A stretch of 63,428 bases of DNA from Oxalobacteraceae bacterium (GTDB lineage Bacteria > Pseudomonadota > Gammaproteobacteria > Burkholderiales > Burkholderiaceae_D). A program made the position numbers and the translations under genes. The notes below the pieces were generated by a model. That model saw only the letters and a program-made list of their open reading frames with translations. It was not told the origin of the DNA and did not search any database. The stretch's first letter is position 1; every line of letters begins with the position of its first letter. Below, in pieces: positions 26,972 to 37,282 of the stretch. The stretch covers positions 1-63,428 of the forward strand of contig JAIXXZ010000035.1 of NCBI GenBank assembly GCA_027490465.1, given 5' to 3'.

Positions 26972-27362
26972 ATGACCAGCGCTTGTGACCGAGATAGCTG
27001 GTGAACACCGGCACTGCCACGCCCACCGCATGCGCTATCTCGGGAACAAAACGGGTGATGCCCAGCCAGCCCAATACGTAGTAGGCCAGCAGCATGCTGA
27101 TGCCCCAGGTCTGCAAGACCGCGACTGCATTCACCAACACAAAAAAAGTAGCGCTGCGTTTTACGGACTGACTGCCGTCGGTGAATACAAAAGCGCGTGC
27201 GAGTAAAAACGCGGTGATCATACCGGTCAGATACGCGAGTATGACGGCTGATGAGAATGCTACCCACTGGTTGTAAAGAATACGCGAGCCAAAATTCACT
27301 GCCGCAGCCAGCCCCCCTGTGATCAGGAAGGCCAAAAACTGGCGCGACATGAACTGCTGCAT
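26964..27362 (-). CDS. GtrA-family small membrane protein (lipid-linked sugar flippase candidate)
   Basis: Protein of 132 aa with four membrane helices, beginning MQQFMSRQFLAFLITGG, with the RAFVF and HKRWSF segments typical of GtrA. GtrA-type proteins are thought to flip prenyl-phosphate-linked sugars. In mycobacteria a related protein is linked to decaprenyl-phosphoryl-arabinose. ATG 27362 lies 14 bp after the upstream stop; ATG 27350 is an alternative. Last gene of the cluster. Confidence 0.82.
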   Translation of the reverse strand: MQQFMSRQFLAFLITGGLAAAVNFGSRILYNQWVAFSSAVILAYLTGMITAFLLARAFVFTDGSQSVKRSATFFVLVNAVAVLQTWGISMLLAYYVLGWLGITRFVPEIAHAVGVAVPVFTSYLGHKRWSFK

Positions 27363-27376
27363 TACTCCACTAACTT

Positions 27377-28693
27377 TCACTTCACCACCTCTCGCTTGAC
27401 CGCCCCCTGCTTCACTGCCTCTCTGGCCATGCGCCGACCAAAACCGATGCTCTCGGAAATACCGCGATCCTCGGGGTAGTAATACGAAGTATCTGCTACC
27501 CACAAGCCAGTCACGGGTAACGCTGCTGGCGGCAAACGATCGAGGTAGCCGGGCTCGCAAATCGGTTGTGCATGACGATAGCGACTCGCACGCAATTCAA
27601 TAAAATCTTCATCCGTGAGCGCTGGATTGATTTTTTGGAGATAGCGACGCACCTTGTCCAGAAAGGCCTGATCAGACTCGGCAAATTTCGGATGCTCACC
27701 GGGCATGTAGAAAGGCACATACACCACCGAATGCTCAAGCGGACGCAGATTCGAGTACTCAACCAGTCCGGGTATATCCATCTCGGGATCATTCACGTTC
27801 AGCCAGAAGTTTCCCGAGACCGGTTGTCTGAGTTTGGCGATCACGCACACAACCGCAATATTCTTAACCGACTGGAATTGCTGCAGCAGCGATTCAGGCA
27901 AGTCCGGCATCAGGCGCGGCACATAGGGCAGCGGCACGGTGCTGATGACTTTGTCGAATTGCTCAACACCCTGCCTTGTCTCGATACCCACCACACGTCC
28001 CTGCTCGATGATCACGCGCTGCACAGGCGACGTCAGCCGAACGCTGCCGCCGTTTTTTTCTATATCAGCATGAAGTGCATTGAGCAGCGTGGTAGAGCCA
28101 CCTTCGAGATAGCCGAGTTTTTCCCGGAACAGGTTGTAGCGCGAGCGACCGATGCGGCGTATGCGGCTCCATATCCAGGCAGCCGACAGATTCGGTGTGT
28201 GATCGTAAAATTTGTAGTCGAACAGGCGACGCCAGAGTACTTCCCAGGCCTCATCACCCACCCAGCGACGAATCCAGCCGGTGGCTTCGACTTTATCCAG
28301 TGGCTGCCAGTCCTTGCGTTTGGTCGACAGAAAGGCATGCAAACCGTAGCGGAACTTGGCCACCAGACTGAGGCCTCGAAAACGCAGCAAGGCAACCGGA
28401 TTACCCCAAGCCTGCATGCGCTCCTGATACCAGTAACCCATTTTGGTCTCGACCCAGCGCATGTGATGCGCAATCTCGAGCTCCTCCAACACTTCCAGAA
28501 ATGCAGTGTCAGATGTGCAGTGAAAATGGTAATAACGCTCTATCGCCAGACCGGAAAAATCAAAACAGGCTGTCATGCCACCGACGCGATCATCTGCCTC
28601 GAACACCACAGGCTCATGACCATCCCGGGCCAGCTGATAGGCGACAGCCAGTCCCATAGGGCCAGCACCGAGCACGGCTATACGTTCACCCAT
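27377..28693 (-). CDS. FAD-dependent oxidoreductase (protoporphyrinogen-oxidase/UGM-like)
   Basis: Flavoprotein of 438 aa. The N-terminal dinucleotide motif is [15 protein letters not shown], with [15 protein letters not shown] for the FAD ribose and phosphate. The C-terminal FAD-contacting part has [20 protein letters not shown]. It belongs to the amine-oxidase-like superfamily often found in polysaccharide clusters. The reaction cannot be told from sequence; it may oxidise or isomerise a sugar or lipid intermediate. The ATG at 28693 sits just after the epimerase stop. Confidence 0.8.
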   Translation of the reverse strand: MGERIAVLGAGPMGLAVAYQLARDGHEPVVFEADDRVGGMTACFDFSGLAIERYYHFHCTSDTAFLEVLEELEIAHHMRWVETKMGYWYQERMQAWGNPVALLRFRGLSLVAKFRYGLHAFLSTKRKDWQPLDKVEATGWIRRWVGDEAWEVLWRRLFDYKFYDHTPNLSAAWIWSRIRRIGRSRYNLFREKLGYLEGGSTTLLNALHADIEKNGGSVRLTSPVQRVIIEQGRVVGIETRQGVEQFDKVISTVPLPYVPRLMPDLPESLLQQFQSVKNIAVVCVIAKLRQPVSGNFWLNVNDPEMDIPGLVEYSNLRPLEHSVVYVPFYMPGEHPKFAESDQAFLDKVRRYLQKINPALTDEDFIELRASRYRHAQPICEPGYLDRLPPAALPVTGLWVADTSYYYPEDRGISESIGFGRRMAREAVKQGAVKREVVK

Positions 28694-28695
28694 GA

Positions 28696-29634
28696 TCAAA
28701 ACTCCAGAACGACGTTGCTGTACACAGGATGACGGAAGGTCTCTTCCATCGCTTCGGCAAAGGGCGTGCAGCGCACACCAAACTTGCCCGGCCAGTCGAT
28801 GACTTCGAACTCATCTTTGGCGACCAGCGCTGCCAGCTGCTGCGTGGTGAATGGCGGATTGCGATCAAACAAGGCCCACAGCCACAACAGGCCATGAAAC
28901 AAACCATACGGGATTTTTACAATGGCGGCGCTGGCTCGGGTGGCGCGCTTAATCTCGCGAATGATATCGATGTAATCCACCTTCTCATGACCCGAGATGT
29001 TGAAGACGCCATCCGTAATACGGTTCTCGATGCAGCTGATAATGATGTTACAGAAGTCACCGGCATACAGAGGCTGGCGCAGATAGCGGCCATGGCCGGG
29101 AATGGGAAATACGGGCACTTTTTGCATGAAGCGCGACAGCCAGCCGAGATGCTTGCGATCGAACCAGCCAAACATCAGCGTAGGCCGCAGCACGGGACAC
29201 GCAATACCGCTGTCGAGCACCATGCGCTCCTGAATCTTTTTCGTCTCAGTATAAAAATCATCGGCAACGGATTCGACAACGGATGAACTGATGTGCACCA
29301 GTTGATCCACACGACCGGCACGAACCGCATCGAGTATCAGCCGAGTAGACGTGAGATTGTTGCGCTCGAATTCTGCGTAATCGATACCTCCGATCTGCGC
29401 CTGCAGCATCACAACAGCACCCGCTTGCGCAAAGTGCGCCTGCCAGGATCCGGGGGCGGACAGATCCACGCACTCGGTCAGCACATCCGGATGCATGCGG
29501 CGCAGCACGTCGACATTGGCAGCATGCTTGTCGAGGACGACGATGTTGGTATAGCCCTTCGCTTTCAGACGCGCGACAAGATTCTGACCAACAAGCCCGG
29601 CGCCGCCCGGCAGGATGATTTTCTGGTTATTCAT
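28696..29634 (-). CDS. NAD-dependent epimerase/dehydratase (extended SDR)
   Basis: Protein of 312 aa with the Rossmann motif [11 protein letters not shown], a VDLSAPG acidic segment and the catalytic YTETK (YxxxK) after a HISSSVV strand. Such enzymes act on nucleotide sugars or lipid-linked sugars. Its start abuts the DprE2-like stop (29635) without a gap. Which sugar it modifies is not evident. Confidence 0.85.
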   Translation of the reverse strand: MNNQKIILPGGAGLVGQNLVARLKAKGYTNIVVLDKHAANVDVLRRMHPDVLTECVDLSAPGSWQAHFAQAGAVVMLQAQIGGIDYAEFERNNLTSTRLILDAVRAGRVDQLVHISSSVVESVADDFYTETKKIQERMVLDSGIACPVLRPTLMFGWFDRKHLGWLSRFMQKVPVFPIPGHGRYLRQPLYAGDFCNIIISCIENRITDGVFNISGHEKVDYIDIIREIKRATRASAAIVKIPYGLFHGLLWLWALFDRNPPFTTQQLAALVAKDEFEVIDWPGKFGVRCTPFAEAMEETFRHPVYSNVVLEF

Positions 29635-30375
29635 TCAGATATTCAGACGATTGAAAACAACGCGTGGCAAATGACGAATGATCATCATGATCAGCCACCA
29701 GCGCGCCGGCGCATAGACCACAGGCTGACCCGCCGCCACTGCCGCCACAATGCGGTGGGCAACCGCCTCGGCTGAGGCCAGTCCGCGTGGCGCCAAATGC
29801 GCGGTCATTGGTGTGGCAGTCGGGCCCGGCTTGATCAGGACGATTTTTACTCGCGTGCCAGCAAAGCGATGCTGCAATCCTTGCGCATAACGATCAATCA
29901 GACCCTTGGCAGCGCCGTACACATAATTGGTTTTACGGCCACGGTCGCCAGCGACCGACCCAATGATTGCCAGTGTGCCATGACCCGCTGCCTCCATCTG
30001 GCCGGCGAAAGCTTCGGCAAATAATACGGGCGATAAGCCATTGATCTCCAGCGCCTGCTTTGTGAGCGACACATCCTGCTGACAATCGGATTGCACCGGC
30101 AGATTGCCGTGCGCGATCAGCACGATATCCACTCGGCCTTCAGTCGCTGCCTGCTTCGCCAGCGCAGCAATAGCGATGGGATCAGAAAAATCCATGACGA
30201 TCACTCGCGCAGACGACTGTGGGCTGCGCACCCGCAAGTCTGCGGCGACACCCTCAAGACGATCCTGATCACGACCCACCAGTACAAAATCGCTGGGCTG
30301 CTGCGACCACAAGCGCGCGCAGTGTTCTGCAATCGCTGATGTCGCGCCGATGATGATGATGCTTTGTCTGCTCAT
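29635..30375 (-). CDS. DprE2-like short-chain dehydrogenase (2'-keto-pentose reductase)
   Basis: Classical SDR of 246 aa with NAD-binding IIGATSAIAE, AHGNL, catalytic Ser140, Tyr153 and Lys157 (VYGAAKG) and a following KPGPTATPM loop. It resembles mycobacterial DprE2, which reduces decaprenyl-phosphoryl-2-keto-erythro-pentofuranose to the arabinose form. It directly follows the DprE1-like gene, its expected partner, separated by one base. The substrate is inferred from this pairing. Confidence 0.83.
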   Translation of the reverse strand: MSRQSIIIIGATSAIAEHCARLWSQQPSDFVLVGRDQDRLEGVAADLRVRSPQSSARVIVMDFSDPIAIAALAKQAATEGRVDIVLIAHGNLPVQSDCQQDVSLTKQALEINGLSPVLFAEAFAGQMEAAGHGTLAIIGSVAGDRGRKTNYVYGAAKGLIDRYAQGLQHRFAGTRVKIVLIKPGPTATPMTAHLAPRGLASAEAVAHRIVAAVAAGQPVVYAPARWWLIMMIIRHLPRVVFNRLNI

Positions 30376-30376
30376 G

Positions 30377-31663
30377 TCAGCTTCCCATTAATCGCCGCGA
30401 CATCGCCGAGCTGATGCCGGGATCGCGATACGATAAAAATTCCTGCAAGCGAGGATAACCTGCCTCAAACAGCGTGCGTGGCATACGCGCATCCTTGGCC
30501 GGATAGAGTCGGCCATGCGCATCACGCACAATGTCATCCAGGGATGCGAGCAGCCTATGAGTCTTTTCACCCTGATTGGTAAAGTCCAGTGCGAGTGTTA
30601 CGCCCGGTTGCGCAAAGCTGAGCATGCCCACCGAGGGGCGTTCGCCAAAGGTTTTCAGGACCGCGAGGAAAGAGCCCTCGCCCGCACGTGAAATCTGCTT
30701 CAGCATCGCCTGCACGCCCTCGCGCCCCTGCGTACGCGGCAAGACGCATTGATACTGAAAAAATCCACGCGGGCCGTACATGCGATTCCAGTCCAGCAGA
30801 TGATCGAGCGGATGAAAAAAATCTTCGTAATACTGCACAGCAGTCGATTGCTTTTTTTTCAGCTGGTAATACAGCTGATTGAAAGGCTTGAGTGTGAGCG
30901 TATTCACCAGCGATACCGGTGGCACGAAAGGCATGCGCCACTGGCGGCTGGACTTGGGTGCTGCCTGCTGCGCATCCGAATGATTCGCGCGCATGAAAAT
31001 GCCGCGCCCGTTACCCGAAACACAATCGATCCATGACACCGTGTGCTCCCATTGGGCTTCGGCAGCATCGGCCAGATCAAAAAATGTGGACAGATTTTGG
31101 TAAGGCTGTGTTTCCACGTGCAGCCAGGGACCTTGCACGCGTTTGAGCTGCAGCGTGAGCTCGGTAATCACACCCGTCAGACCCAGCCCGCCGACGGTCG
31201 CTGCGAAGCGCGCATCGCCGGGATGAAGAACACTACGACTGCCATCGGTACGCATCAGCACGATCTCGGTGACATGATCACCGAAGCTGCCAGCGACATG
31301 ATGATTCTTGCCATGCACATCATTGGCGACCGCACCGCCCAGCGTCGCCAGCTGCGTGCCTGGCACCACTGGCAGCATCCATCCGCGCGGCACAATCAAT
31401 CGCTGCACATCACGCAACAAGAGGCCAGCTTCACATTGCAGACGACCGCTTGTTTCGTCAAATCGTATGAACCGGTCGAGCGTCGTGGTGTTCCACAGCA
31501 CGCCGCCGGGATTGAGGCAGACATCGCCATAGCTGCGACCCATGCCATAAGCCAGGCCAGCCGTTTCAGATCGCAATTGCGGTGCAATGCGATGACGGTC
31601 TGACAGCGGGATCATCTGATGATCAAACTCTCCCAGGCGTCCCCAGGAATGTACCTTCACCAC
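30377..31663 (-). CDS. DprE1-like FAD oxidoreductase (prenyl-phosphoryl-ribose 2'-epimerase oxidase subunit)
   Basis: Flavoprotein of 428 aa in the VAO/PCMH family. It has MGRSYGDVCLNPGG, the FAD-contacting TLGGAVANDVHGKNHH (residues 108-122) and AGSFGDHV, all close to mycobacterial DprE1, and GRLYPAKDARMP near the C-terminus. DprE1 oxidises the 2'-hydroxyl of a polyprenyl-phosphoryl-ribose. The position of the mycobacterial cysteine hit by benzothiazinones appears to be alanine here (TLALDF). The start is GTG at 31663, overlapping the UbiA stop by 7 bp. Confidence 0.85.
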   Translation of the reverse strand: MVKVHSWGRLGEFDHQMIPLSDRHRIAPQLRSETAGLAYGMGRSYGDVCLNPGGVLWNTTTLDRFIRFDETSGRLQCEAGLLLRDVQRLIVPRGWMLPVVPGTQLATLGGAVANDVHGKNHHVAGSFGDHVTEIVLMRTDGSRSVLHPGDARFAATVGGLGLTGVITELTLQLKRVQGPWLHVETQPYQNLSTFFDLADAAEAQWEHTVSWIDCVSGNGRGIFMRANHSDAQQAAPKSSRQWRMPFVPPVSLVNTLTLKPFNQLYYQLKKKQSTAVQYYEDFFHPLDHLLDWNRMYGPRGFFQYQCVLPRTQGREGVQAMLKQISRAGEGSFLAVLKTFGERPSVGMLSFAQPGVTLALDFTNQGEKTHRLLASLDDIVRDAHGRLYPAKDARMPRTLFEAGYPRLQEFLSYRDPGISSAMSRRLMGS

Positions 31664-33120
31664 TGCCAGCCTCTTGAGCCTATGGCCAGCACCGCAGCAA
31701 AGGCGACACCAGCGATCAGACTGGCCTTGTCCCTGAGCGCAAAAATCAACGGATCGTCATGCATCTGTCCGCGATGCGCTTTCATCCACATCCAGCTGAT
31801 CCAGAACAGCATGATAGGTACCGACGCCCACATGAATTCTGGTGAGCGATACAGCTTCACCACTGCATCGCTATTGAGATAAAACGCCAGCACCAGCACC
31901 GCTGAATAGCCTGCGGACATGCCAAGATTTTGGACCAAAGACGCATCGGTCGTGAGATAGCCACGGCCGTGGGCCTTCTCACGGCCCATCTGTGCCTGCA
32001 CAATCAGTTCGGCATAGCGTTTGACGAAGGCCAGCGAAAGAAAAAGAAAAACCGAAAACGCGAGCAGCCAGAACGACATCGGAATATCGGCGGCTGCAGC
32101 GCCGGCAATAATGCGTACCGAGTACAGCATCGCCAATACAAGACAGTCCGCAATGATCAGGCGCTTGAGTCCCCAGGAATACGCACAGGTCAGCACGAAA
32201 TAAAACGCCAGCCACGCAGTGAAATCAGGCCCCGCCTGAAACGCCAGCAAGCCGGCCAGCACGAGCAGCAGCGGAATAAGCAACACACCTACATGCACAG
32301 GCACGCGACCTGAAGCGAAGGGGCGAAATTTTTTTCTGGGATGGTGACGGTCACTGTCGAGATCGAACAGATCGTTGGCAACATACACCGCCGAGGCACA
32401 AAAACAGAATGCCAGAAAGGCCAGTATCAACGCGCTGGCCATGCCCGCATCGGGCACGATGTGTGCCGCCATGGGTGTGATGAAGAGCAGCAGATTTTTC
32501 GTCCACTGATGCAGGCGCAATACCCGGCTGATGTCCGCGAGCCCTGCGCTATCCGCAGCAAACACCTGCCCGACGTCGGCCACAGCGCGTGCCTGCTGCT
32601 CTACCGATGCAGAGGCATTCACGACAATTGCGTGCCGCGCGCGCTGCCAGACAGGCAGATCAGCCGAAGAATTGCCCGCGTAATCAAAACCACCACGACC
32701 AAAGCGTGCCTCCAGGGCAGCGCCCTTGTTGTCGGCGCTGAGATTGTGGTGACCATCGCTGGCCATGACCTCGTCAAAGATGCCGGTGTGCTCAGCCACG
32801 GCCTGCGCCATGGACTTATCGGCAGCCGTGCAGAGGATGAGTTTGCGGCCCTGTGCATGCTCGGCGCGAAGCCATTCGAGCAGCGGCTCGTTATAAGGCA
32901 GTGCCGACGCATCGAAATCAGTGAGCGTGGCGAGGCGCTGTTTCAGCGCAGCCTTGCCTTGGACCAGCCAGACAGGTATCTGGAGCACCGAGAGCGGACG
33001 CGCACGCAAGGCCCGCACGGCAGATTCGTGCAGGGTATCGGTAAGAATGAGCGTACCGTCGAGATCGACGGCGAGCGGGGTTTGGGTCAATGGGCGGTCC
33101 TTGTCGGGGCAGCGACGCAC
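31657..33120 (-). CDS. HAD phosphatase-UbiA prenyltransferase fusion (prenyl-phosphate phosphoribosyltransferase type)
   Basis: Bifunctional protein of about 487 aa. The N-terminal 210 residues are a HAD phosphatase with motif I DLDGTL, an LCTAADKS segment and motif IV YAGNSSADLPVW. The rest is a UbiA membrane enzyme with NDLFDLDSDRHHPRKK near residue 262 and an RGYLTTD loop. Mycobacterial DPPR synthase (UbiA) joins prenyl phosphate to PRPP; the 5-phosphate must then be removed, which the HAD part could do. Start uncertain: GTG 33120 or TTG 33092. First gene of a tightly packed minus-strand cluster. Confidence 0.83.
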   Translation of the reverse strand: MRRCPDKDRPLTQTPLAVDLDGTLILTDTLHESAVRALRARPLSVLQIPVWLVQGKAALKQRLATLTDFDASALPYNEPLLEWLRAEHAQGRKLILCTAADKSMAQAVAEHTGIFDEVMASDGHHNLSADNKGAALEARFGRGGFDYAGNSSADLPVWQRARHAIVVNASASVEQQARAVADVGQVFAADSAGLADISRVLRLHQWTKNLLLFITPMAAHIVPDAGMASALILAFLAFCFCASAVYVANDLFDLDSDRHHPRKKFRPFASGRVPVHVGVLLIPLLLVLAGLLAFQAGPDFTAWLAFYFVLTCAYSWGLKRLIIADCLVLAMLYSVRIIAGAAAADIPMSFWLLAFSVFLFLSLAFVKRYAELIVQAQMGREKAHGRGYLTTDASLVQNLGMSAGYSAVLVLAFYLNSDAVVKLYRSPEFMWASVPIMLFWISWMWMKAHRGQMHDDPLIFALRDKASLIAGVAFAAVLAIGSRGWQW

Positions 33121-33240
33121 GCGGCGCTATGACGGATCCCGGAAAAACTTCCGATCTTTGGTGAATCCGTCGCCGGTGCGTATTGTAAATCAGCCGCCTG
33201 TCCGCAAAGAAAGGCCTTTGAAAGTAGGGGCAGCGCGGTA

Positions 33241-35550
33241 TCAGCGCTGTGACGCAGCGTCCACCACCACCAGCGCGGTCATGTTGACGATACGGCGTAC
33301 CGTGGCCGAGGGTGTGAGTACATGCACCGGTCGTGCACAGCCCAGCAGGATGGGGCCAATCGCCACGCCATTGCCCGCCGCGACCTTGAGCAAGTTGTAA
33401 GCGATGTTGGCCGAGTCGATATTCGGCATGACCAGCAAGTTCGCATCACCTTTGAGAGGTGTGTCTGGCATCATCGCGCGCAAGGTATGCGCATCCAGTG
33501 CGGTATCACCGTGCATTTCACCATCCACCTCGAGATCAGGCGCCCGCTCTCGCAATAAGGCAAGCGCAGCACGCATTTTTTGTGCGGATGCGCTGTCGCT
33601 GCTGCCGAAATTGGAATGTGACAGCAGCGCCGCGCGCGGATGCAAACCGAAGCGACGCATTTCTTCCGCAGCCATGATGGTGATCTCAGCCAGTTGCTCC
33701 GCGGTCGGATTTTCATTCACGTGCGTATCCACCAGCACCAACTGACGGTCCGGCAGAATGAGCGCGTTCATGGCGGCATAGGTGTTGACACCAGCGCGCT
33801 TGCCCAGCACCTGATCGATATAGTGCAAATGCAGATCGGTACTGCCGAAGGTGCCGCAGATCATGCCATCGGCATCACCTTTGTGAATCGCCATCGCGCC
33901 AATCAGGGTATGACGACGGCGCATCTCCAGCCGGGCCCATTGCTCGGTGACGCCCTTGCGGTTCGTCATCGCCAGATAGGTCTCCCAGTACGAGCGATAG
34001 CGATCGTCTTGTTCAGGATTGATGACGTCGAAATCGATTTCAGGACGCAGGCGCAGACCATAGCGTTCAATGCGTTGTGCAAGTACTGCCGGGCGACCGA
34101 TCAGCGTGGGCTTGGCCAGGCCTTCATCGAGTACCACCTGCACGGCACGCAGCACGCGCTCTTCTTCGCCTTCAGCAAAGACGATGCGCTTCTTCGACGA
34201 CGGTGCTTTCTTCGCAATTGCGAAGACGGGTTTCATGAAGCTGCCGCTGTGATACACAAACTGCTGCAGACGATCGGCATACGCTGCCATGTCTTTGACA
34301 GGACGCAGCGCGACACCAGACTCTTCGGCCGCACGCGCCACCGCTGGTGCGATCTTGAGCATGAGGCGCGGATCGAAGGGCTTGGGTATCAGGTAATCCG
34401 GACCAAACGCAAGATTGGTCACGCCATACGTCGTGGCGACCACATCGGATTGTTCAGCCTGCGCCAGTTCAGCGATCGCATGCACGGCAGCGATTTCCAT
34501 TTCGCGCGTGATGGTAGTGGCACCACAATCCAGCGCGCCTCGGAAAATATAAGGGAAGCACAGCACATTGTTGACCTGATTCGGATAGTCCGAACGGCCG
34601 GTGGCGATGACAGCATCATCACGCACTTCGCGGACTTCCTCGGGCAGAATTTCCGGTGTGGGATTGGCCAGCGCCAGCACCAACGGACGCGCGGCCATCG
34701 CGCGCACCATGTCTTGTTTGAGTACGCCACCTGCGGAGAGTCCCAGGAAAATATCAGCACCCGGAATGACTTCGGCCAGCGTGCGCGCGGTGGTCTCCTG
34801 AGCGAAACGCTCTTTGTCCGGATCCATCAGTTCCTTGCGGCCTTTGTAGACCACGCCGGCGAGATCGGTAACAAAGATGTTTTCAATCGGGAAGCCAAGA
34901 TCAACGATCAGATCCAAACAGGCCAGCGCTGCCGCACCGGCACCCGAAACCACGAGTTTGCATTTTTTCAGGTCTTTGCCGACGACCTTGAGGCCATTCA
35001 TGATGGCTGCGCCAACGATGATGGCGGTGCCGTGCTGGTCATCATGAAAGACCGGAATCTTCATTCGGTCGCGCAGCTTGCGCTCGATATAGAAGCACTC
35101 GGGAGCCTTGATGTCTTCAAGGTTCACACCACCAAAGGTCGGCTCCAGCGCGGCGATGATGTCGCAGAGCTTGTCGGGATCGGTTTCGTTGATCTCAATA
35201 TCAAACACGTCGATGCCGGCGAATTTTTTGAACAGCACGCCCTTGCCTTCCATCACCGGCTTGGCGGCCAGCGGGCCAATATTGCCCAGGCCCAGCACGG
35301 CGGTGCCGTTGGTAATGACAGCGACCAGATTGCCGCGTGCGGTATAGCGGAATGCGTTGGCAGGGTCGGCAGCGATTTCCTCGCAGGCCGCGGCCACGCC
35401 CGGTGAGTAGGCCAGCGCCAGATCGCGCTGATTGGTCAGTTGCTTGGTGGGAGTGACACTGATCTTTCCGGGCGTGGGGAATTCGTGGTACTCGAGCGCC
35501 GCCTGACGGAATTGCTGGCGAATCTCTTTTTGTGTTTTATCTGAATCCAT
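33241..35550 (-). CDS. maeB: NADP-dependent malic enzyme with phosphotransacetylase-like domain
   Basis: Converts malate to pyruvate with CO2 and NADPH. Full-length 769-aa MaeB: the N-terminal malic domain has [12 protein letters not shown] and HDDQHGTA, the NAD-binding part [15 protein letters not shown], and the C-terminal third is a phosphate acetyltransferase-like domain ([13 protein letters not shown] region), usually catalytically silent and regulatory. The ATG at 35550 ([12 protein letters not shown]) is preferred to the upstream frame extension to 35598. Divergent from thiL. Confidence 0.94.
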   Translation of the reverse strand: MDSDKTQKEIRQQFRQAALEYHEFPTPGKISVTPTKQLTNQRDLALAYSPGVAAACEEIAADPANAFRYTARGNLVAVITNGTAVLGLGNIGPLAAKPVMEGKGVLFKKFAGIDVFDIEINETDPDKLCDIIAALEPTFGGVNLEDIKAPECFYIERKLRDRMKIPVFHDDQHGTAIIVGAAIMNGLKVVGKDLKKCKLVVSGAGAAALACLDLIVDLGFPIENIFVTDLAGVVYKGRKELMDPDKERFAQETTARTLAEVIPGADIFLGLSAGGVLKQDMVRAMAARPLVLALANPTPEILPEEVREVRDDAVIATGRSDYPNQVNNVLCFPYIFRGALDCGATTITREMEIAAVHAIAELAQAEQSDVVATTYGVTNLAFGPDYLIPKPFDPRLMLKIAPAVARAAEESGVALRPVKDMAAYADRLQQFVYHSGSFMKPVFAIAKKAPSSKKRIVFAEGEEERVLRAVQVVLDEGLAKPTLIGRPAVLAQRIERYGLRLRPEIDFDVINPEQDDRYRSYWETYLAMTNRKGVTEQWARLEMRRRHTLIGAMAIHKGDADGMICGTFGSTDLHLHYIDQVLGKRAGVNTYAAMNALILPDRQLVLVDTHVNENPTAEQLAEITIMAAEEMRRFGLHPRAALLSHSNFGSSDSASAQKMRAALALLRERAPDLEVDGEMHGDTALDAHTLRAMMPDTPLKGDANLLVMPNIDSANIAYNLLKVAAGNGVAIGPILLGCARPVHVLTPSATVRRIVNMTALVVVDAASQR

Positions 35551-35714
35551 GCGAGGCAGCTTTCTTGAGTACTTTGCAGCGTGCTTGCACGCTATCAATC
35601 GACACGTGATTTTATCAGACCGATAGTTTGCGGCTTAAATGCTCGATATACGAACCGTTGCTGCATAAAAAGCGCCAAGGTCGATCAAGAGGGTACTTGG
35701 GTACAATCACCGCT

Positions 35715-36686
35715 ATGTTGTCTGAATTCGAACTCATTGCCCGCTATTTCGACCGCCCTCAAGCGCCTGACGGCGTGGTGAAACTGGGTGTGGGTGATGA
35801 TTGCGCATTGCTTGCACCACCACCGGGTCAGACACTGGCCGTGTCCACTGACATGCTGGTCGAAGGTCGGCATTTTTTTGCAGGTGCAGATCCGGAAAAG
35901 CTGGGCCACAAGGCGCTTGCAGTGAACTTGTCCGATCTCGCCGCCATGGGTGCGAAACCGATGGCTTTTTCTCTGGCACTGGCACTACCATCGGCCGACG
36001 AAGACTGGCTGGCAGCTTTTGCCCGAGGCTTGTTCAAGCTGGCTGATGCCGAGGGCATACGACTGATCGGTGGCGACACCACACGCGGGCCGCTCAATCT
36101 CTGCATCACCGTCATGGGCAGCGTACCTGAAGACCAGGCCTTGCGGCGCGATGCCGCGACAGCCGGTGACGATCTCTGGGTGTCTGGCACGCTGGGCGAC
36201 GCGCGACTGGCATTGGAAGTCTTGCAGGGGAAAAGTGCGCTGCCTGATCACTTGATGGCTTTGGCAGAAGAGCGACTGCACCGCCCCACACCGCGCTGCG
36301 CGCTGGGCATGGCGTTGCGCGGTATCGCCCATGCGGCGATTGATGTATCGGACGGATTGCTGGGCGACCTTGGCCACATGCTCGCACGCTCGAAACTGGG
36401 CGCAGACATTGACGCTGCATCATTACCGGCCGGACCCGCGCTCGCACAACAGTCCGCGGACAGGCAAACCGACTACATGCTTAACGGTGGCGACGATTAC
36501 GAATTGTGTTTTACCGCCCCGCCCGAGCAACGCGATGCGATATTGTCAGCTGCCGCATCAGTCAACACACCAGTTACCCGCATTGGCAGCCTTACACCGG
36601 GCGCTGGCATACAGATACTCGATGCCGCAGGCAAGTCGCTCCCATTCACGTCACACTCGTTCGATCATTTCAGCAAAGACATCTGA
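35715..36686 (+). CDS. thiL: Thiamine-monophosphate kinase
   Basis: Phosphorylates thiamine monophosphate to the active diphosphate. The 323-aa protein begins MLSEFELIARYF, with GVGDDCALL, STDMLVEGRHF, AVNLSDLAAMGA and GGDTTRGPL, the ATP- and substrate-binding segments of ThiL. The open frame extends upstream to 35628 but the family start is at 35715. The stop shares one base with the pgpA start, so the two are coupled. Confidence 0.95.
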   Translation: MLSEFELIARYFDRPQAPDGVVKLGVGDDCALLAPPPGQTLAVSTDMLVEGRHFFAGADPEKLGHKALAVNLSDLAAMGAKPMAFSLALALPSADEDWLAAFARGLFKLADAEGIRLIGGDTTRGPLNLCITVMGSVPEDQALRRDAATAGDDLWVSGTLGDARLALEVLQGKSALPDHLMALAEERLHRPTPRCALGMALRGIAHAAIDVSDGLLGDLGHMLARSKLGADIDAASLPAGPALAQQSADRQTDYMLNGGDDYELCFTAPPEQRDAILSAAASVNTPVTRIGSLTPGAGIQILDAAGKSLPFTSHSFDHFSKDI

Positions 36687-37282
36687 TGCTGCCTAATTCA
36701 CCTGACTCACCTAACTCAGCCGACACCCCTGCCTCGCCCCTGCATGCGACGTCCGAGTCGGCGACTGCGGCTGCGGACTACCGCATGCCGGTTCGGCGCC
36801 CTAGCGCCGCCTTCATGCTGTCCCATCCTGTGCACTGGGCCTCACTGGGGTTTGGTAGCGGCCTCTCGCCCATCATGCCAGGCACCATGGGTACCTTGTT
36901 TGGCTGGCTGAGTTTTTATGTGCTGACGATGCGCTGGCCGGAAATTTTTACAGCAGCGGTATGGGGTGCCATCATCGTGATTGGCTTTGTTGTCGGTATC
37001 TGGCTGTGTGACAAAACCGGACAAGCGCTGGGTGTGCCAGATCACGGCGCTATCGTCTGGGATGAAATCATTGCTATTTGGCTGGTGATGGTGTTCGTGA
37101 TGCCCGCCAGCTTCGGCGCGCAACTGGTCGCCTTCCTGATCTTCCGCGCGTTTGACATGATCAAGCCACCGCCGATAAGACAATTCGAACGACGCTTCAA
37201 GAATGGTTTTGGGGTGATGGGGGATGATTTGATTGCTGCGTTTTTTACGCTGCTGGTGCTAGCTTTGTGGCGGGTGGTGTGA
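36686..37282 (+). CDS. pgpA: Phosphatidylglycerophosphatase A
   Basis: Inner-membrane phosphatase making phosphatidylglycerol. The product is 198 aa: a polar N-terminal extension of about 45 aa, longer than in E. coli PgpA, then the PgpA domain with GFGSGLSPIMPGTMGTL, DHGAIVWDEIIAIW and FRAFDMIKPPPIRQFE. Several hydrophobic helices are visible. ATG 36686 overlaps the thiL TGA by one base. Confidence 0.93.
   Translation: MLPNSPDSPNSADTPASPLHATSESATAAADYRMPVRRPSAAFMLSHPVHWASLGFGSGLSPIMPGTMGTLFGWLSFYVLTMRWPEIFTAAVWGAIIVIGFVVGIWLCDKTGQALGVPDHGAIVWDEIIAIWLVMVFVMPASFGAQLVAFLIFRAFDMIKPPPIRQFERRFKNGFGVMGDDLIAAFFTLLVLALWRVV

Noticed and set aside
27566..28732. 388-codon plus-strand frame opposite the FAD oxidoreductase
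   Set aside because: Antisense shadow; the minus-strand gene has clear FAD-binding motifs.
33640..35406. 588-codon plus-strand frame opposite maeB
   Set aside because: Shadow of a GC-rich coding region; maeB on the other strand is unmistakable.
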